Positions 42,519 to 50,651 of a stretch of DNA of 64,000 bases are shown piece by piece. The translations under genes were made by a program, and so were the position numbers. The number at the start of each line of letters is the position of its first letter. Positions within the stretch are counted from its first letter, which is position 1. The notes under the pieces were generated by a model. The model did not search any database and was not told where the DNA came from. It worked only from the letters and a program-made list of their open reading frames with translations. The DNA is from an uncultured bacterium (GTDB taxonomy: Bacteria; Bacillota; Clostridia; Lachnospirales; Lachnospiraceae). Location of the stretch: NCBI GenBank assembly GCA_905214875.1, contig CAJMNR010000015.1, positions 8,774 to 72,773 of the forward strand. The letters run 5' to 3'.

Positions 42519-42548
42519 TTTACAAAAAAATCCAGCTTATGTTATGCT
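42519..42548 (+). promoter_or_regulatory. Possible promoter of the gene at 42583
   Basis: TTTACA-18-TATGCT, about 35 bases before the start codon. Confidence 0.45.
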
Positions 42549-42582
42549 ATGGGTACAATAGGAAAGGAATAAGGAGAATAGT

Positions 42583-43173
42583 ATGGTTGATATTGAAGAG
42601 TTGATCTATCAGGATGTCAAAGCAAAGATGGCGAACTGGAACCAAAAAGACATCTATGCCGTTTCTTTCTTCGTTCATGTAAATGAGGAAGAGGAGTATG
42701 AGGGGTATAGTAATCTGTGCGATTTTTCCATTAGCTATAATACCGAAGCAGATTGTGCTGGGGCTGGTGAGTATGACGAAGAACGTTGGAATTATGCTTT
42801 CTGGAGACAGAATGAGACACCAATCATTGACATTTATGAGAAAAACGAATGCATGAAGCAACTGATGGCATGGTATGAAGAAAACCAGATTACCGATCTT
42901 GGTGTGGAAAATGAGGACTGCTATAACAGTGATGGTGATTATATCGGTAAGGGACCGGTTGGAGAATATGAGTTATTCAGTATAGTTTCCGATGTTGCTG
43001 CACGTCTTCAATCTGAGCATTTCCTTTCAGACAAGATTGGAAAGAAGATTCCAATCATTGTCCATGATATCGAATATAACTGGTTCGCAATTGAGGCAAC
43101 GAAGAAAGCAAATCCTAATGGGGAAGCAGATATATTCTTAGAGTCTATTATGAAGGATATTGACGGTGAGTAG
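42583..43173 (+). CDS. Hypothetical acidic protein, possibly DUF4303-like
   Basis: 196 residues, strongly acidic, no membrane segment or signal. Blocks 'DIYAVSFFVHVNEEEEYEGY', 'ERWNYAFWRQNETPII' and 'IPIIVHDIEYNWFAIEATKKAN' recall DUF4303 proteins, often found beside toxin-immunity loci. I cannot confirm this by eye. No toxin is seen nearby. It converges with the LysR gene, stop codons one base apart. A good RBS (AAGGAG) supports expression. Confidence 0.5.
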   Translation: MVDIEELIYQDVKAKMANWNQKDIYAVSFFVHVNEEEEYEGYSNLCDFSISYNTEADCAGAGEYDEERWNYAFWRQNETPIIDIYEKNECMKQLMAWYEENQITDLGVENEDCYNSDGDYIGKGPVGEYELFSIVSDVAARLQSEHFLSDKIGKKIPIIVHDIEYNWFAIEATKKANPNGEADIFLESIMKDIDGE

Positions 43174-43174
43174 A

Positions 43175-44035
43175 CTACATAACAATGAGGTTAAGCAAAG
43201 CGAGAGCTTCCTTTGGACAATCTAAGTGGCGTAGGACATAACAGGTGATGTCAGGAATTGAAAAATCTAAGAGAGGAATCGTAATCAGTCTGCCATCTGC
43301 AACCAAAGTATTTACCATGCTTTCAGGAAGAAAGGAATATCCTTGGCCAGAGAGTAGGAACGGAATTAGATTTGCACTACGGTCTATTTCTAGTGGAAAG
43401 GAATGGCCGACAGGAAACAGTTCCTTGATATAGCTGCCCAGATCTTGAAAAGGAAAATCACAATAGTAATAAGGAATCTTGGAAAGTTCGTCTTTTCGGA
43501 TTCCTTTTTTATATTCGGTATTTGTTGTATTGGTAACTAAAATTAGTGGGTCTTTCTTAAACTCTTGGCAGAGGATGTTTTTCTTTGTATAGGGAACGTA
43601 CGTAAAGGCAAGGTCGATAAAATTATCCTGTAACATCTGGATTAAAGGGTTTGAATGACCAATGGTAATGCAAAGCTTCGTTTGCGGTGTAGTGGTCTGA
43701 TACTTCATAAGTGGACCTGCAAGATGGCAATCGTAAATGGTGTTCGTGGAGCCAATACGAATGGTTGCCTTAAACTGCTCACGGTTATTTAACTCATTTA
43801 TCGCAGACTCCTGAAGCTTTAGGATACGTTTGGCGTAGGATAAAAAAAGTTGGCCATCCGCAGTCAGGCTAAGCTGTTTTTTACTACGGATAATTAATGT
43901 TTTGTTAAGTTCATTTTCAAGTTCTTGTATACGATTTGTTACCGTGGACTGTGCGACAAACAGGCTGTTTGCGGCATGGGTATAGTTTTTTAGTTCTGCA
44001 AGCTGTACAAAGGTCTTTAATGTTTCAGTATTCAT
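43175..44035 (-). CDS. LysR-family transcriptional regulator
   Basis: 286 residues. The N-terminal winged HTH reads 'TFVQLAELKNYTHAANSLFVAQSTVTNRIQELE' (in part) and ends in the usual linker helix. The effector domain covers ~90-286 with 'IRIGSTNTIYDCHLAGPLM' and 'LLSGQGYSFLPESMV'. GGAGGAAGC precedes the ATG. LysR proteins usually control the divergent neighbour, here the gene at 44271 across a 235-base intergenic region, or themselves. The effector is unknown. Confidence 0.92.
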   Translation of the reverse strand: MNTETLKTFVQLAELKNYTHAANSLFVAQSTVTNRIQELENELNKTLIIRSKKQLSLTADGQLFLSYAKRILKLQESAINELNNREQFKATIRIGSTNTIYDCHLAGPLMKYQTTTPQTKLCITIGHSNPLIQMLQDNFIDLAFTYVPYTKKNILCQEFKKDPLILVTNTTNTEYKKGIRKDELSKIPYYYCDFPFQDLGSYIKELFPVGHSFPLEIDRSANLIPFLLSGQGYSFLPESMVNTLVADGRLITIPLLDFSIPDITCYVLRHLDCPKEALALLNLIVM

Positions 44036-44187
44036 AAGCTTCCTCCTACTATGTATCGATAAAATGAATGATTATAATCGAATATATCAGTTTTCCTAAT
44101 GGTACTCCAACTAATTATAATTGGCAATAGAAAGATTGCATGCCGATTACTTCACATTTTCTTAAGAAAATCATATGATTTACACCT

Positions 44188-44216
44188 TTGCAAGAGATGG
44201 TTAATTATGGTATTCT
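44188..44216 (+). promoter_or_regulatory. Promoter of the 44271-47037 gene group
   Basis: TTGCAA-17-TATTCT, 54 bases before the ATG at 44271. Confidence 0.5.
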
Positions 44217-44270
44217 AATTAGAATGAAAGGATTTACAGAGTTGTTATTTTACTTAAAGGGGATGTTACT

Positions 44271-44963
44271 ATGCGAATTAAATACATTAAAAGTAACCAG
44301 ATTGAGAGGATGAACCAAGTCAATAAAAGTACTCATGTTGTTCCAAATTACAATATCAGCAGAAAGAAAGTCCACGCAGAATTCTATATTAGTCCGGACA
44401 GAAAGCTTTTGATGATTGGACGAATCGATAATAACTATATCTGTTGGCTGTCAATGTCTACGTTAGAGGAGAAAGAGAAAAATGCCAAGATTTTTAATAC
44501 AATCGTAAATAACAGTCATTATTATGTGTCTACGTTAGCTAAGGTTTTAGGTAAACAATATGAAGAAGTAAAGGGCTGGATGAAAGGCGAATTACGACGT
44601 ACCAGTGTTGGCGGCATGCTTTGGCAGACACCGTTTGGCCATTTTTATGGGATGGAGAATCAAGAGGAGCATGGCAGATACTTTGCAAATGATATTTATG
44701 ACTATTTCGATACCCAGCAAGAACTCTGTAATATACGGATTGCAAATGGAGCCTATGAAGAAATCCTTGTTTCCTATTTGGAAATCCTTCAGAAGGAAGA
44801 TTCGGATTATATGTATTATGAGCAAATGAAGCCGTTGATTTCGATACTGGAACAGGAACGGTATTTAATCCTATGTCCAGAAGAAAAGATTCGTAATCTT
44901 TATTTTGAATGTTTAAACCAGATTGAGACATTGTATAATGCCTATATGACAGTAGTACGATAA
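44271..44963 (+). CDS. Hypothetical protein
   Basis: 230 residues, no signal peptide or membrane helix. The N-terminal part (~30-70) looks like a beta-rich domain ('HAEFYISPDRKLLMIGRID'), the middle has 'GGMLWQTPFGHFYGME', and the C-terminal ~80 residues are helical ('MKPLISILEQERYLIL'). I do not recognise a family. It is the first gene of a run with a WYL regulator and two GyrI-like proteins, 22 bases upstream of the regulator, so it is probably cotranscribed with them. Confidence 0.6.
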   Translation: MRIKYIKSNQIERMNQVNKSTHVVPNYNISRKKVHAEFYISPDRKLLMIGRIDNNYICWLSMSTLEEKEKNAKIFNTIVNNSHYYVSTLAKVLGKQYEEVKGWMKGELRRTSVGGMLWQTPFGHFYGMENQEEHGRYFANDIYDYFDTQQELCNIRIANGAYEEILVSYLEILQKEDSDYMYYEQMKPLISILEQERYLILCPEEKIRNLYFECLNQIETLYNAYMTVVR

Positions 44964-44985
44964 GAAAAAGTAATGGGAGTAATCA

Positions 44986-45882
44986 ATGAGAATTAATCGA
45001 TTATTTGAAATCGTATATTTATTATTGGATAAAGAGACAATGACGGCAAATGAACTTGCCAAACGGTTTGAAGTGTCCACAAGAACCATTTACCGTGATA
45101 TTGACATCCTATCTACTGCAGGTATTCCTATCTACATGAGTAAGGGAAAAGGAGGTGGAATCTCTCTTTTGCCTGGATATATCTTGAATAAGACAATTCT
45201 GACAGAGGAAGAAAAATCAGGGATTCTTACCTCGCTCTATGCAATGAATTCGTTGCGGCCAGAAAATACGGATACAGTTCTAAGTAAGCTAAGCAGTCTC
45301 CTTGGGGAGCATAATTCGGACTGGATCGAAGTTGATTTTTCCAATTGGACCAATCAGGGAAACGAAAATGATATATTTGAGCAGTTAAAGACGGCTATTT
45401 TTACGAAATCAGTTGTAACGTTTTCCTATGCAAGTGGAAAAAAAGAAGAAGGCGATAGGAGCGTCATTCCCCTAAAATTATGTTTTAAAGGACAAGCTTG
45501 GTACCTATACGGATATTGCAAGAAACGATTAGATTACCGCTTCTTTAAATTACGAAGGATTCGTAATCTGATCGTTACCGATAGCAAGGAAGAATGTGAA
45601 GTTCCTTCTAAGGTCATACCGGAGAGAATCGAGTATGTAAAGGAAAAAATCCACGTAAAGATCAAAGTGCAAAAACAGATGGCATTTCGCGTCTATGATG
45701 AATTTGAAAGTTATGAAGTGATGGAAGACGGCAGTTTCTTATGTACAATGGAAGTTCCTGCTGAGCCGTGGATCATTGATTATATCTGTTCCTTTGGAGA
45801 GTATGGCGAAGTTATAGAGCCGAAGCAGTTACGAATTGATGTGAAGGAACGGTTAGAAAAAAGTTTAAAAGTTTATTTATAA
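44986..45882 (+). CDS. WYL-domain transcriptional regulator (HTH_11 + WYL, YafY-like)
   Basis: 298 residues. The N-terminal DeoR-type HTH 'MTANELAKRFEVSTRTIYRDI' is followed by 'AGIPIYMSKGKGGGISLLPGY'. The WYL domain (~130-220) contains 'QAWYLYGYCKKRLDYRFFKLRRI', where YLYGYC stands at the WYL motif position, and a C-terminal WCX-like part ends the protein. WYL domains sense nucleic acids or small ligands and often regulate stress or defence genes. Downstream GyrI-like genes are the likely targets. Confidence 0.9.
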   Translation: MRINRLFEIVYLLLDKETMTANELAKRFEVSTRTIYRDIDILSTAGIPIYMSKGKGGGISLLPGYILNKTILTEEEKSGILTSLYAMNSLRPENTDTVLSKLSSLLGEHNSDWIEVDFSNWTNQGNENDIFEQLKTAIFTKSVVTFSYASGKKEEGDRSVIPLKLCFKGQAWYLYGYCKKRLDYRFFKLRRIRNLIVTDSKEECEVPSKVIPERIEYVKEKIHVKIKVQKQMAFRVYDEFESYEVMEDGSFLCTMEVPAEPWIIDYICSFGEYGEVIEPKQLRIDVKERLEKSLKVYL

Positions 45883-45949
45883 TATGACAGATAGGTGTCA
45901 TATTAAGTGCTGTACAATGTTGCTATCAAAGAAAAGAGAGGTAGTTTAT

Positions 45950-46387
45950 ATGAAGTATGAAATTGTACAGTTGAGTGAAAAGATTGTAGCAGGATTTAGC
46001 GGGGTGACTTCGAATACAGACCCTAAGATGCAAGAAATCATTGGAGGTCTTTGGGCTAAACTTTATGCAGGAAATAAACCTTATGATGTTAAGAACCGAG
46101 TAAATGCCTATGCTATTGGATTGTATTCAGACTATAAAGAGGATCAGTACACGGTGACCGCAGGATTTGAAGTATCAAAACCGGAAAATGAAGAGCTGAC
46201 GGTAAAGGTGATTCCAGCAGGAACTTATGCAAAGTTTTCAATTACAGGAACTATGGAAGACGTAGCAAAAGCATGGAATGAGATTTGGAACACAGATTTA
46301 GATCGAAGCTATACTGGCGATTTTGAAGAGTATCTTAATTCTGATATGGAACATGCAAAAATCGATATCTATATTGCCTTAAAATAG
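45950..46387 (+). CDS. GyrI-like effector-binding (AraC_E_bind) domain protein
   Basis: 145 residues from ATG 45950 (AGAGAGG upstream). The fold follows stand-alone effector-binding domains: 'YEIVQLSEKIVAGFSGVTSN', 'AYAIGLYSDY', 'VIPAGTYAKFSITG', and a C-terminal 'AWNEIWNTDLDRSYTGDFEEYL'. These domains bind hydrophobic or cationic small molecules and some act as drug-sequestering or hydrolysing proteins. It lies between the WYL regulator and another GyrI-like gene. Confidence 0.82.
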   Translation: MKYEIVQLSEKIVAGFSGVTSNTDPKMQEIIGGLWAKLYAGNKPYDVKNRVNAYAIGLYSDYKEDQYTVTAGFEVSKPENEELTVKVIPAGTYAKFSITGTMEDVAKAWNEIWNTDLDRSYTGDFEEYLNSDMEHAKIDIYIALK

Positions 46388-46398
46388 GAAGTGGGAAA

Positions 46399-47037
46399 AT
46401 GTCAGAAAAGGTAGATTATAAAAAGAAGGATAAAGAGCTGTATTCCTTAAAGAAGACGCCATCTATTGTAATGGTGCCGAACATGAAGTTTATTATGGTA
46501 GATGGAAGCGGCAATCCAAATACTTGTAAGGAATATAAAGAGGCAATGGAACTTCTGTATGGTCTGTCTTACGCAATAAAAATGAGTAAGATGGGAGAGC
46601 ATAAGTTAGCAGGATATTTTGACTATGTCGTTCCACCGCTGGAAGGATTTTGGTCCATGGGAGAGGAAACGTTTGACGGAGGCCACAGCATAAATAAAGA
46701 GGAATTTGTCTGGACGTCATTCATTCGTCAGCCAGAGTTTGTAACAGAGGAAATCTTTTGTTGGGCAAAGAAACAGCTTACACAAAAGAAACCTGATCTT
46801 GCAATAGATAAGGCAAGATTTGTATCGTTTGAAGAAGGCTTGTGTGCTCAAATCCTACATATCGGTCCTTATGATGACGAGCCAAAGACGATTCGCACAT
46901 TAAGTGAATTCATTAAAGCAAGCGGCTATGAAACCGATATCAACAAAATACGAAGGCATCATGAAATTTACTTAGGCGATCCAAGAAAGACTGCACCGGA
47001 AAAGTTAAAGACAATCATTCGCCATCCAATTAAATAG
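46399..47037 (+). CDS. GyrI-like small-molecule-binding domain protein
   Basis: 212 residues. The pattern 'DYKKKDKELYSLKKTPSIV' and 'FIMVDGSGNPNTCKEYKEAMELLYGLSYAIKM' (in part), 'GYFDYVVPPLEGFW' and 'ALCAQILHIGPYDDEPKTI'-like segments mark the larger GyrI-like family, whose members have been reported to hydrolyse or bind small xenobiotics. It ends the group, 12 bases after the previous gene, and before a bidirectional terminator. Confidence 0.82.
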   Translation: MSEKVDYKKKDKELYSLKKTPSIVMVPNMKFIMVDGSGNPNTCKEYKEAMELLYGLSYAIKMSKMGEHKLAGYFDYVVPPLEGFWSMGEETFDGGHSINKEEFVWTSFIRQPEFVTEEIFCWAKKQLTQKKPDLAIDKARFVSFEEGLCAQILHIGPYDDEPKTIRTLSEFIKASGYETDINKIRRHHEIYLGDPRKTAPEKLKTIIRHPIK

Positions 47038-47047
47038 AAGCCATAAG

Positions 47048-47090
47048 AAAGCCGCTTTTAGCATGTTGACGAGTTAAAAGCGGCTTTTTC
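47048..47090. terminator. Bidirectional terminator between convergent genes
   Basis: AAAGCCGCTTTTA / TAAAAGCGGCTTT, 13-bp perfect arms with T- or A-runs on both sides. Confidence 0.88.
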
Positions 47091-48008
47091 CTATGCGTAT
47101 AGAAATTGAATTTGGTTATTGGCGGTGTCCATGCAGCAGATGGTACCAAACGGTATGGTTGCCATTGGTTTTTCATGCCCTGACTGGAGGCCATAGAGGA
47201 CTGGTTTTTTATAACAAGAGAACAGCTCTCGAAAGTAATCGTAAATCGTATAGGAAGGATCTGATGGATTGTCACAGTCTTTAAAGTTACCTAATAATAT
47301 ACCGTTTACCTGGTCAAGTATTCCGGCATTGATCAAATGCTGCATCAGTTTATCACAACGAGGAAGGGATTCGCCAACATCTTCAAGAAAGAGAATCTTT
47401 CCATTAAAATCTGGCTGATAGAACGTACCGATACAAGGGCTGACAAGCGATAAGCATCCGCCAATGATCCGCCCGGAGGCTCTTCCTTTGGAAAGGGGGA
47501 GGATTGGCTTTCCAACTGGATTAAAGAATGTTTGCCGTTCTGGAATAGCAAGCGTAGTTCGAAAACTTGTTTTGGAATAGGAATCGAAGTCATCTACCAG
47601 ATTGGAGGAAACCATTGGACCATGAAATGTGGCGAAATTACATAATGAGTGAAATGCCAGATGGAAGGACGTAACATCGCTGTAGCCTACAAAGATTTTC
47701 GGATTTCTTGCAATCATTTCATAGTCAAGAAGCTGCATTAGACGAGTGCTTCCATAGCCGCCACGAAGGCATAGAATCGCACGGACTTTTTTATTGTGGA
47801 ACATATGATTTATATCATCGGCACGAACGAGGTCATTTCCGGCTAAATATCCGTGAAGGCTTTGAGTTACACTTTCGCCAAGTAATACGTTCATACCGGC
47901 AGAAGTAATAGTATTGATACAGCTGTTTAAGCGGTTTTTATTAACAGGGGAACAAGGGGCAATCAGGCCAACTAGATCCCCCACCCGCAGTGGATTTGGA
48001 TAATTCAT
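47091..48008 (-). CDS. S66-family LD-carboxypeptidase / MccF-like peptidase
   Basis: 305 residues. 'LRVGDLVGLIAPCSPV' at the N-terminus, the nucleophile serine in 'FVGYSDVTSFHLAF', the catalytic Glu in 'ILFLEDVGE' and His in 'GLQSGHEKPMATIPFG' complete the Ser-Glu-His triad of S66 peptidases. Members trim tetrapeptides in peptidoglycan recycling (LdcA) or inactivate microcin C (MccF). Sequence alone does not separate these. It is encoded opposite to its neighbours and is divergent from the DUF1062 gene. Confidence 0.9.
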   Translation of the reverse strand: MNYPNPLRVGDLVGLIAPCSPVNKNRLNSCINTITSAGMNVLLGESVTQSLHGYLAGNDLVRADDINHMFHNKKVRAILCLRGGYGSTRLMQLLDYEMIARNPKIFVGYSDVTSFHLAFHSLCNFATFHGPMVSSNLVDDFDSYSKTSFRTTLAIPERQTFFNPVGKPILPLSKGRASGRIIGGCLSLVSPCIGTFYQPDFNGKILFLEDVGESLPRCDKLMQHLINAGILDQVNGILLGNFKDCDNPSDPSYTIYDYFRELFSCYKKPVLYGLQSGHEKPMATIPFGTICCMDTANNQIQFLYA

Positions 48009-48087
48009 AGCTCACATTCTTTGCAATCTTGTTTGTATACTATATGCAAGAAGGAACGGTATCTTGCTGTAGAAAGCAAAAGCAAAC

Positions 48088-48116
48088 TTGAAAAATATTC
48101 CACATACTTTTATAAT
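48088..48116 (+). promoter_or_regulatory. Promoter of the leader ORF / DUF1062 transcript
   Basis: TTGAAA-17-TATAAT, ending 30 bases before the leader ORF. Predicted transcription start is near 48123. Confidence 0.75.
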
Positions 48117-48146
48117 GAGTAAAGAAGAAAAGGGGGGATATAGTTT

Positions 48147-48173
48147 ATGCTAAAACCTTATTATTTTGCATAG
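48147..48173 (+). CDS. Candidate regulatory leader peptide, MLKPYYFA
   Basis: An eight-codon ORF with a very strong Shine-Dalgarno run (GGGGGG) nine bases upstream, beginning about 24 bases into the predicted transcript. It ends before a 10-bp hairpin (48177-48186 with 48203-48212). It is too short for a normal gene but has the layout of attenuation leader peptides. Its final codons (ATTTTGCAT at 48163-48171) are complementary to the start region of the downstream gene. The assignment is inference. Confidence 0.5.
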   Translation: MLKPYYFA

Positions 48174-48252
48174 CAGAGGCTATTGCAAATACAAACTAAA
48201 CAGTAATAGCCTTTGCATAATCCGATTAATACAATAATAGGAGATGCAAAAT
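48163..48252 (+). promoter_or_regulatory. Potential translational attenuator of the DUF1062 gene
   Basis: ATTTTGCAT (48163-48171) pairs perfectly with ATGCAAAAT (48244-48252), which covers the bases just after the AGGAG site and includes the first two bases of the ATG at 48251. A second element TTTGCAT (48212-48218) could pair with the same target over 7 bp. A hairpin lies between the two. A ribosome on the leader ORF would prevent the first pairing. Confidence 0.42.
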
Positions 48253-48829
48253 GAGCTATTTAAAAGAAAATGAATATATTGTTGTTCCAAGTGAATCGTA
48301 TCGAATTTTACATAACTGTTCTGGATGTGGAAAGAAGACATCCTTTGTGAATACAAATAATTTCCGTGTAAATGCCAATGGCAACAAAGTCGATGTCTGG
48401 CTGATCTATCAATGTGAGGAGTGCAAGCATACTTGCAATTTACCGATTTATGAGCGGGTCAAACCATCCATGATACCGAAAGAAGAGTATGAGAAGTTCT
48501 TAAGCAATGATGAGATGCTTGCATTAGAATATGGAAATGATAAAGCATTCTTTGCAAGAAATAAAGCTGTCATTGATACTACGAAGATTCGCTATTCGGT
48601 TCTCAAAGTGGGAAGAGAACCATTTAATGAACAAGGAAGTATTACAATCCAAAATCCCTATGGAATCAAGGCTCGGGTTGATAAAGTGTTAGCTGAGATC
48701 TTACATGAAAAACGGAATGTGATAACGAAGCAGCTAAGAGAGGGCACCTTAAGTTGCAATCAGACTTTTGTAGGCTGTGAGGGAACAACAGTAAGAAGGA
48801 TAAGATTGCAATCTGAGCAGGTAGTCTAA
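48251..48829 (+). CDS. DUF1062 family protein with zinc-ribbon-like N-terminus
   Basis: 192 residues. Two CxxC pairs ('CSGCGKKTSF' and 'CEECKHTCNLP') form a probable zinc ribbon in the first 60 residues. The rest is a mixed domain with 'FARNKAVIDTTKIRYSV'. This matches the DUF1062 family of Firmicutes, of unknown function. AGGAGATGCAAA precedes the ATG. It lies behind a leader ORF and hairpin and 16 bases before a methyltransferase gene, so both are probably co-regulated. Confidence 0.75.
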   Translation: MSYLKENEYIVVPSESYRILHNCSGCGKKTSFVNTNNFRVNANGNKVDVWLIYQCEECKHTCNLPIYERVKPSMIPKEEYEKFLSNDEMLALEYGNDKAFFARNKAVIDTTKIRYSVLKVGREPFNEQGSITIQNPYGIKARVDKVLAEILHEKRNVITKQLREGTLSCNQTFVGCEGTTVRRIRLQSEQVV

Positions 48830-48845
48830 CTTACAGGAGGTTAAG

Positions 48846-49454
48846 ATGGAGTTTGATCAAGTGGCAGAACAATGGGACAATGAAAGGCGAATAAAGCGCG
48901 CTCAAAAGCTCGTAAACCAGATTCGTTTGTGTGTGCCTGATCTGGCCCAAAAACGTGTCCTGGAATTTGGATGTGGCACAGGTTTGTTATCCTTTGGACT
49001 TTTACCATATGTAAAGGAAATCACAGGCTATGATTTGTCTGTTAAGATGCGAGAGGTATATAAAAGTAAGATTGTTTCTTACGATGCAAATAATGCAAGA
49101 GTGCTTGAGTCCCTTAAGATGGCAAAAGGCCAAATGCCATATGATCTAATCTTTAGTTCGATGGTATTTCATCATATTCTTGATGTAAAGGCGAAAGTAT
49201 GTGAACTGAAAAGCCTTCTTTCGGAGAATGGAATCTTTTTGATGATTGACCTCGATGAAGAGGATGGTTCGTTTCATCAGGAAGAAGAAGGGTTTGATGG
49301 ACATAATGGATTTTCGCGTCAGTATATTGCAGATGTGTTAAAGGAAAGCGGATTTGAAAAAGTAGAAGTAATGGACGCCTATCAAGGCGAAAAGGAAATT
49401 GCAAATAAGACAATTGCCTATTCCTTATTCCTTGCAGTAGGACAGAGGCCATAG
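48846..49454 (+). CDS. Class I SAM-dependent methyltransferase
   Basis: 202 residues. Motif I 'VLEFGCGTGLLSFGL' binds S-adenosylmethionine, followed by 'ITGYDLS' and 'YDLIFSSMVFHHILD' and 'GIFLMIDLDEEDGSFH'. The form is that of small-molecule methyltransferases (UbiE/YcgJ-like). It is linked to the DUF1062 gene by a short gap and AGGAGG site. The acceptor substrate is unknown. Confidence 0.88.
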   Translation: MEFDQVAEQWDNERRIKRAQKLVNQIRLCVPDLAQKRVLEFGCGTGLLSFGLLPYVKEITGYDLSVKMREVYKSKIVSYDANNARVLESLKMAKGQMPYDLIFSSMVFHHILDVKAKVCELKSLLSENGIFLMIDLDEEDGSFHQEEEGFDGHNGFSRQYIADVLKESGFEKVEVMDAYQGEKEIANKTIAYSLFLAVGQRP

Positions 49455-49480
49455 GCTCATTGTTTCGCTTAAACGAGAAT

Positions 49481-49521
49481 AAAAAGGAAGCTGTTTGTTG
49501 GATAGGACAGCTTCCTTTTTT
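49481..49521. terminator. Bidirectional terminator between convergent genes
   Basis: AAAAAGGAAGCTGT / ACAGCTTCCTTTTT, perfect 14-bp arms. Confidence 0.9.
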
Positions 49522-49536
49522 GCAGCCTAAAAAATG

Positions 49537-49878
49537 TTAAAAGTTTTGGTTATTCCAGCCCCAATGATTGATTTCTGAATATTTCACATAGGTGCGGCTT
49601 GGTGGTATGGAAAGCTCCGCTTCGATAATGCTGCAGATTTCTTTTGTCAACGCTTCGTAGGAAGAGGGATGTGCTTTCCCGAAAATCGATACTTCCACCA
49701 TTGCGCAAGGTTCGTCATTTCCTTGGAAATACAGCGTGTATTCTGGTTCTAATCCGACCATCAGCCATTGTTCTGTTTTCCCAGGGATTGCAGTAATGGC
49801 TTGTCCGAAAGAAGTTTTTAAGCGTTCTTCTTTTGCAGCAGGAACAGATACATTTGTTTTTAGATTAATAAATGGCAT
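49537..49878 (-). CDS. MIF/tautomerase-superfamily protein
   Basis: 113 residues from the ATG at 49878 (AAAGGAG eight bases upstream). Methionine is followed by the catalytic proline (MPFINLKTNV), essential in tautomerases. The body and C-terminus ('CSIIEAELSIPPSRTYVKYS', then 'HWGWNNQNF') follow the macrophage migration inhibitory factor fold, where animal MIF has 'NVGWNGSTFA'. Enzymes of this group tautomerise phenylpyruvate and similar compounds. The physiological substrate is unknown. Confidence 0.85.
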   Translation of the reverse strand: MPFINLKTNVSVPAAKEERLKTSFGQAITAIPGKTEQWLMVGLEPEYTLYFQGNDEPCAMVEVSIFGKAHPSSYEALTKEICSIIEAELSIPPSRTYVKYSEINHWGWNNQNF

Positions 49879-50028
49879 TTCGTTCACTCCTTTTTTATGT
49901 GATCCATTTATTATAGCGTAGTGGAAAACGATTGACAACGCCTTACTTATGCGAAAAGTTTTTTAAAGGGAATGGCAATTTTGATGCGTTATCATATAGT
50001 GGTAGTAAACAATTATATTGGAGGATAT

Positions 50029-50568
50029 ATGAAATTTTCAGAGAGCAATACATTTAAAAATATTTTAAAGACACTGGATGGAGAATTAAAAGCCAGTACA
50101 AAATATGAGATTTATGCAATGAAGGCAAAAGAGGATGGATATGAGCAAATCGGCAATATCTTTGACGAGACATCCGGGAATGAACGGGAGCACGCAGAAA
50201 TCATGATGAAGTTAATTCATAATGGAGAAGTTCCAGATACATTAACGAACCTAAAGGATTCCATATCGGGGGAAAATGCAGAGTGGACAAATTTGTATAA
50301 AGGATTTGCAGAGGAAGCAAGGCAGGAAGGTTATGATGCGATAGGCAGGCTGTTTGATGGGATTGCTTCAATTGAGGAATATCATGAGTTTCGTTACGGA
50401 GAGCTTGCAAAGAATTTGGAACAAGGAACGTTGTTCTGTAAAGAAGAGCAAGTATGGTGGATTTGCTTAAATTGTGGATATATTTATTGTGGAGAATGTG
50501 CGCCAAAGCATTGTCCGGTATGTGGTTATCCTCAAGGGTATTTTGAGTTGTACTGTAGAAATTATTAA
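50029..50568 (+). CDS. rbr: Rubrerythrin (diiron domain + rubredoxin)
   Basis: 179 residues from ATG 50029 (TTGGAGG upstream). The ferritin-like domain has 'LDGELKASTKYEIYAMKAKEDGY', 'NEREHAEIMMKLI' and 'IEEYHEFRY' carrying the diiron ligands. The C-terminal rubredoxin part 'CLNCGYIYCGECAPKHCPVCG' (in part) has the four iron cysteines plus an extra C in 'CGEC'. It reduces hydrogen peroxide in anaerobes. It appears to be monocistronic. Confidence 0.93.
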   Translation: MKFSESNTFKNILKTLDGELKASTKYEIYAMKAKEDGYEQIGNIFDETSGNEREHAEIMMKLIHNGEVPDTLTNLKDSISGENAEWTNLYKGFAEEARQEGYDAIGRLFDGIASIEEYHEFRYGELAKNLEQGTLFCKEEQVWWICLNCGYIYCGECAPKHCPVCGYPQGYFELYCRNY

Positions 50569-50651
50569 ATTGTGATTAATGTCGAAATATGCTATTATAA
50601 AATAAAGTTCTTGTGTGGCCAATGCAGGCTACCAAAGAAAGGAAGTATACA

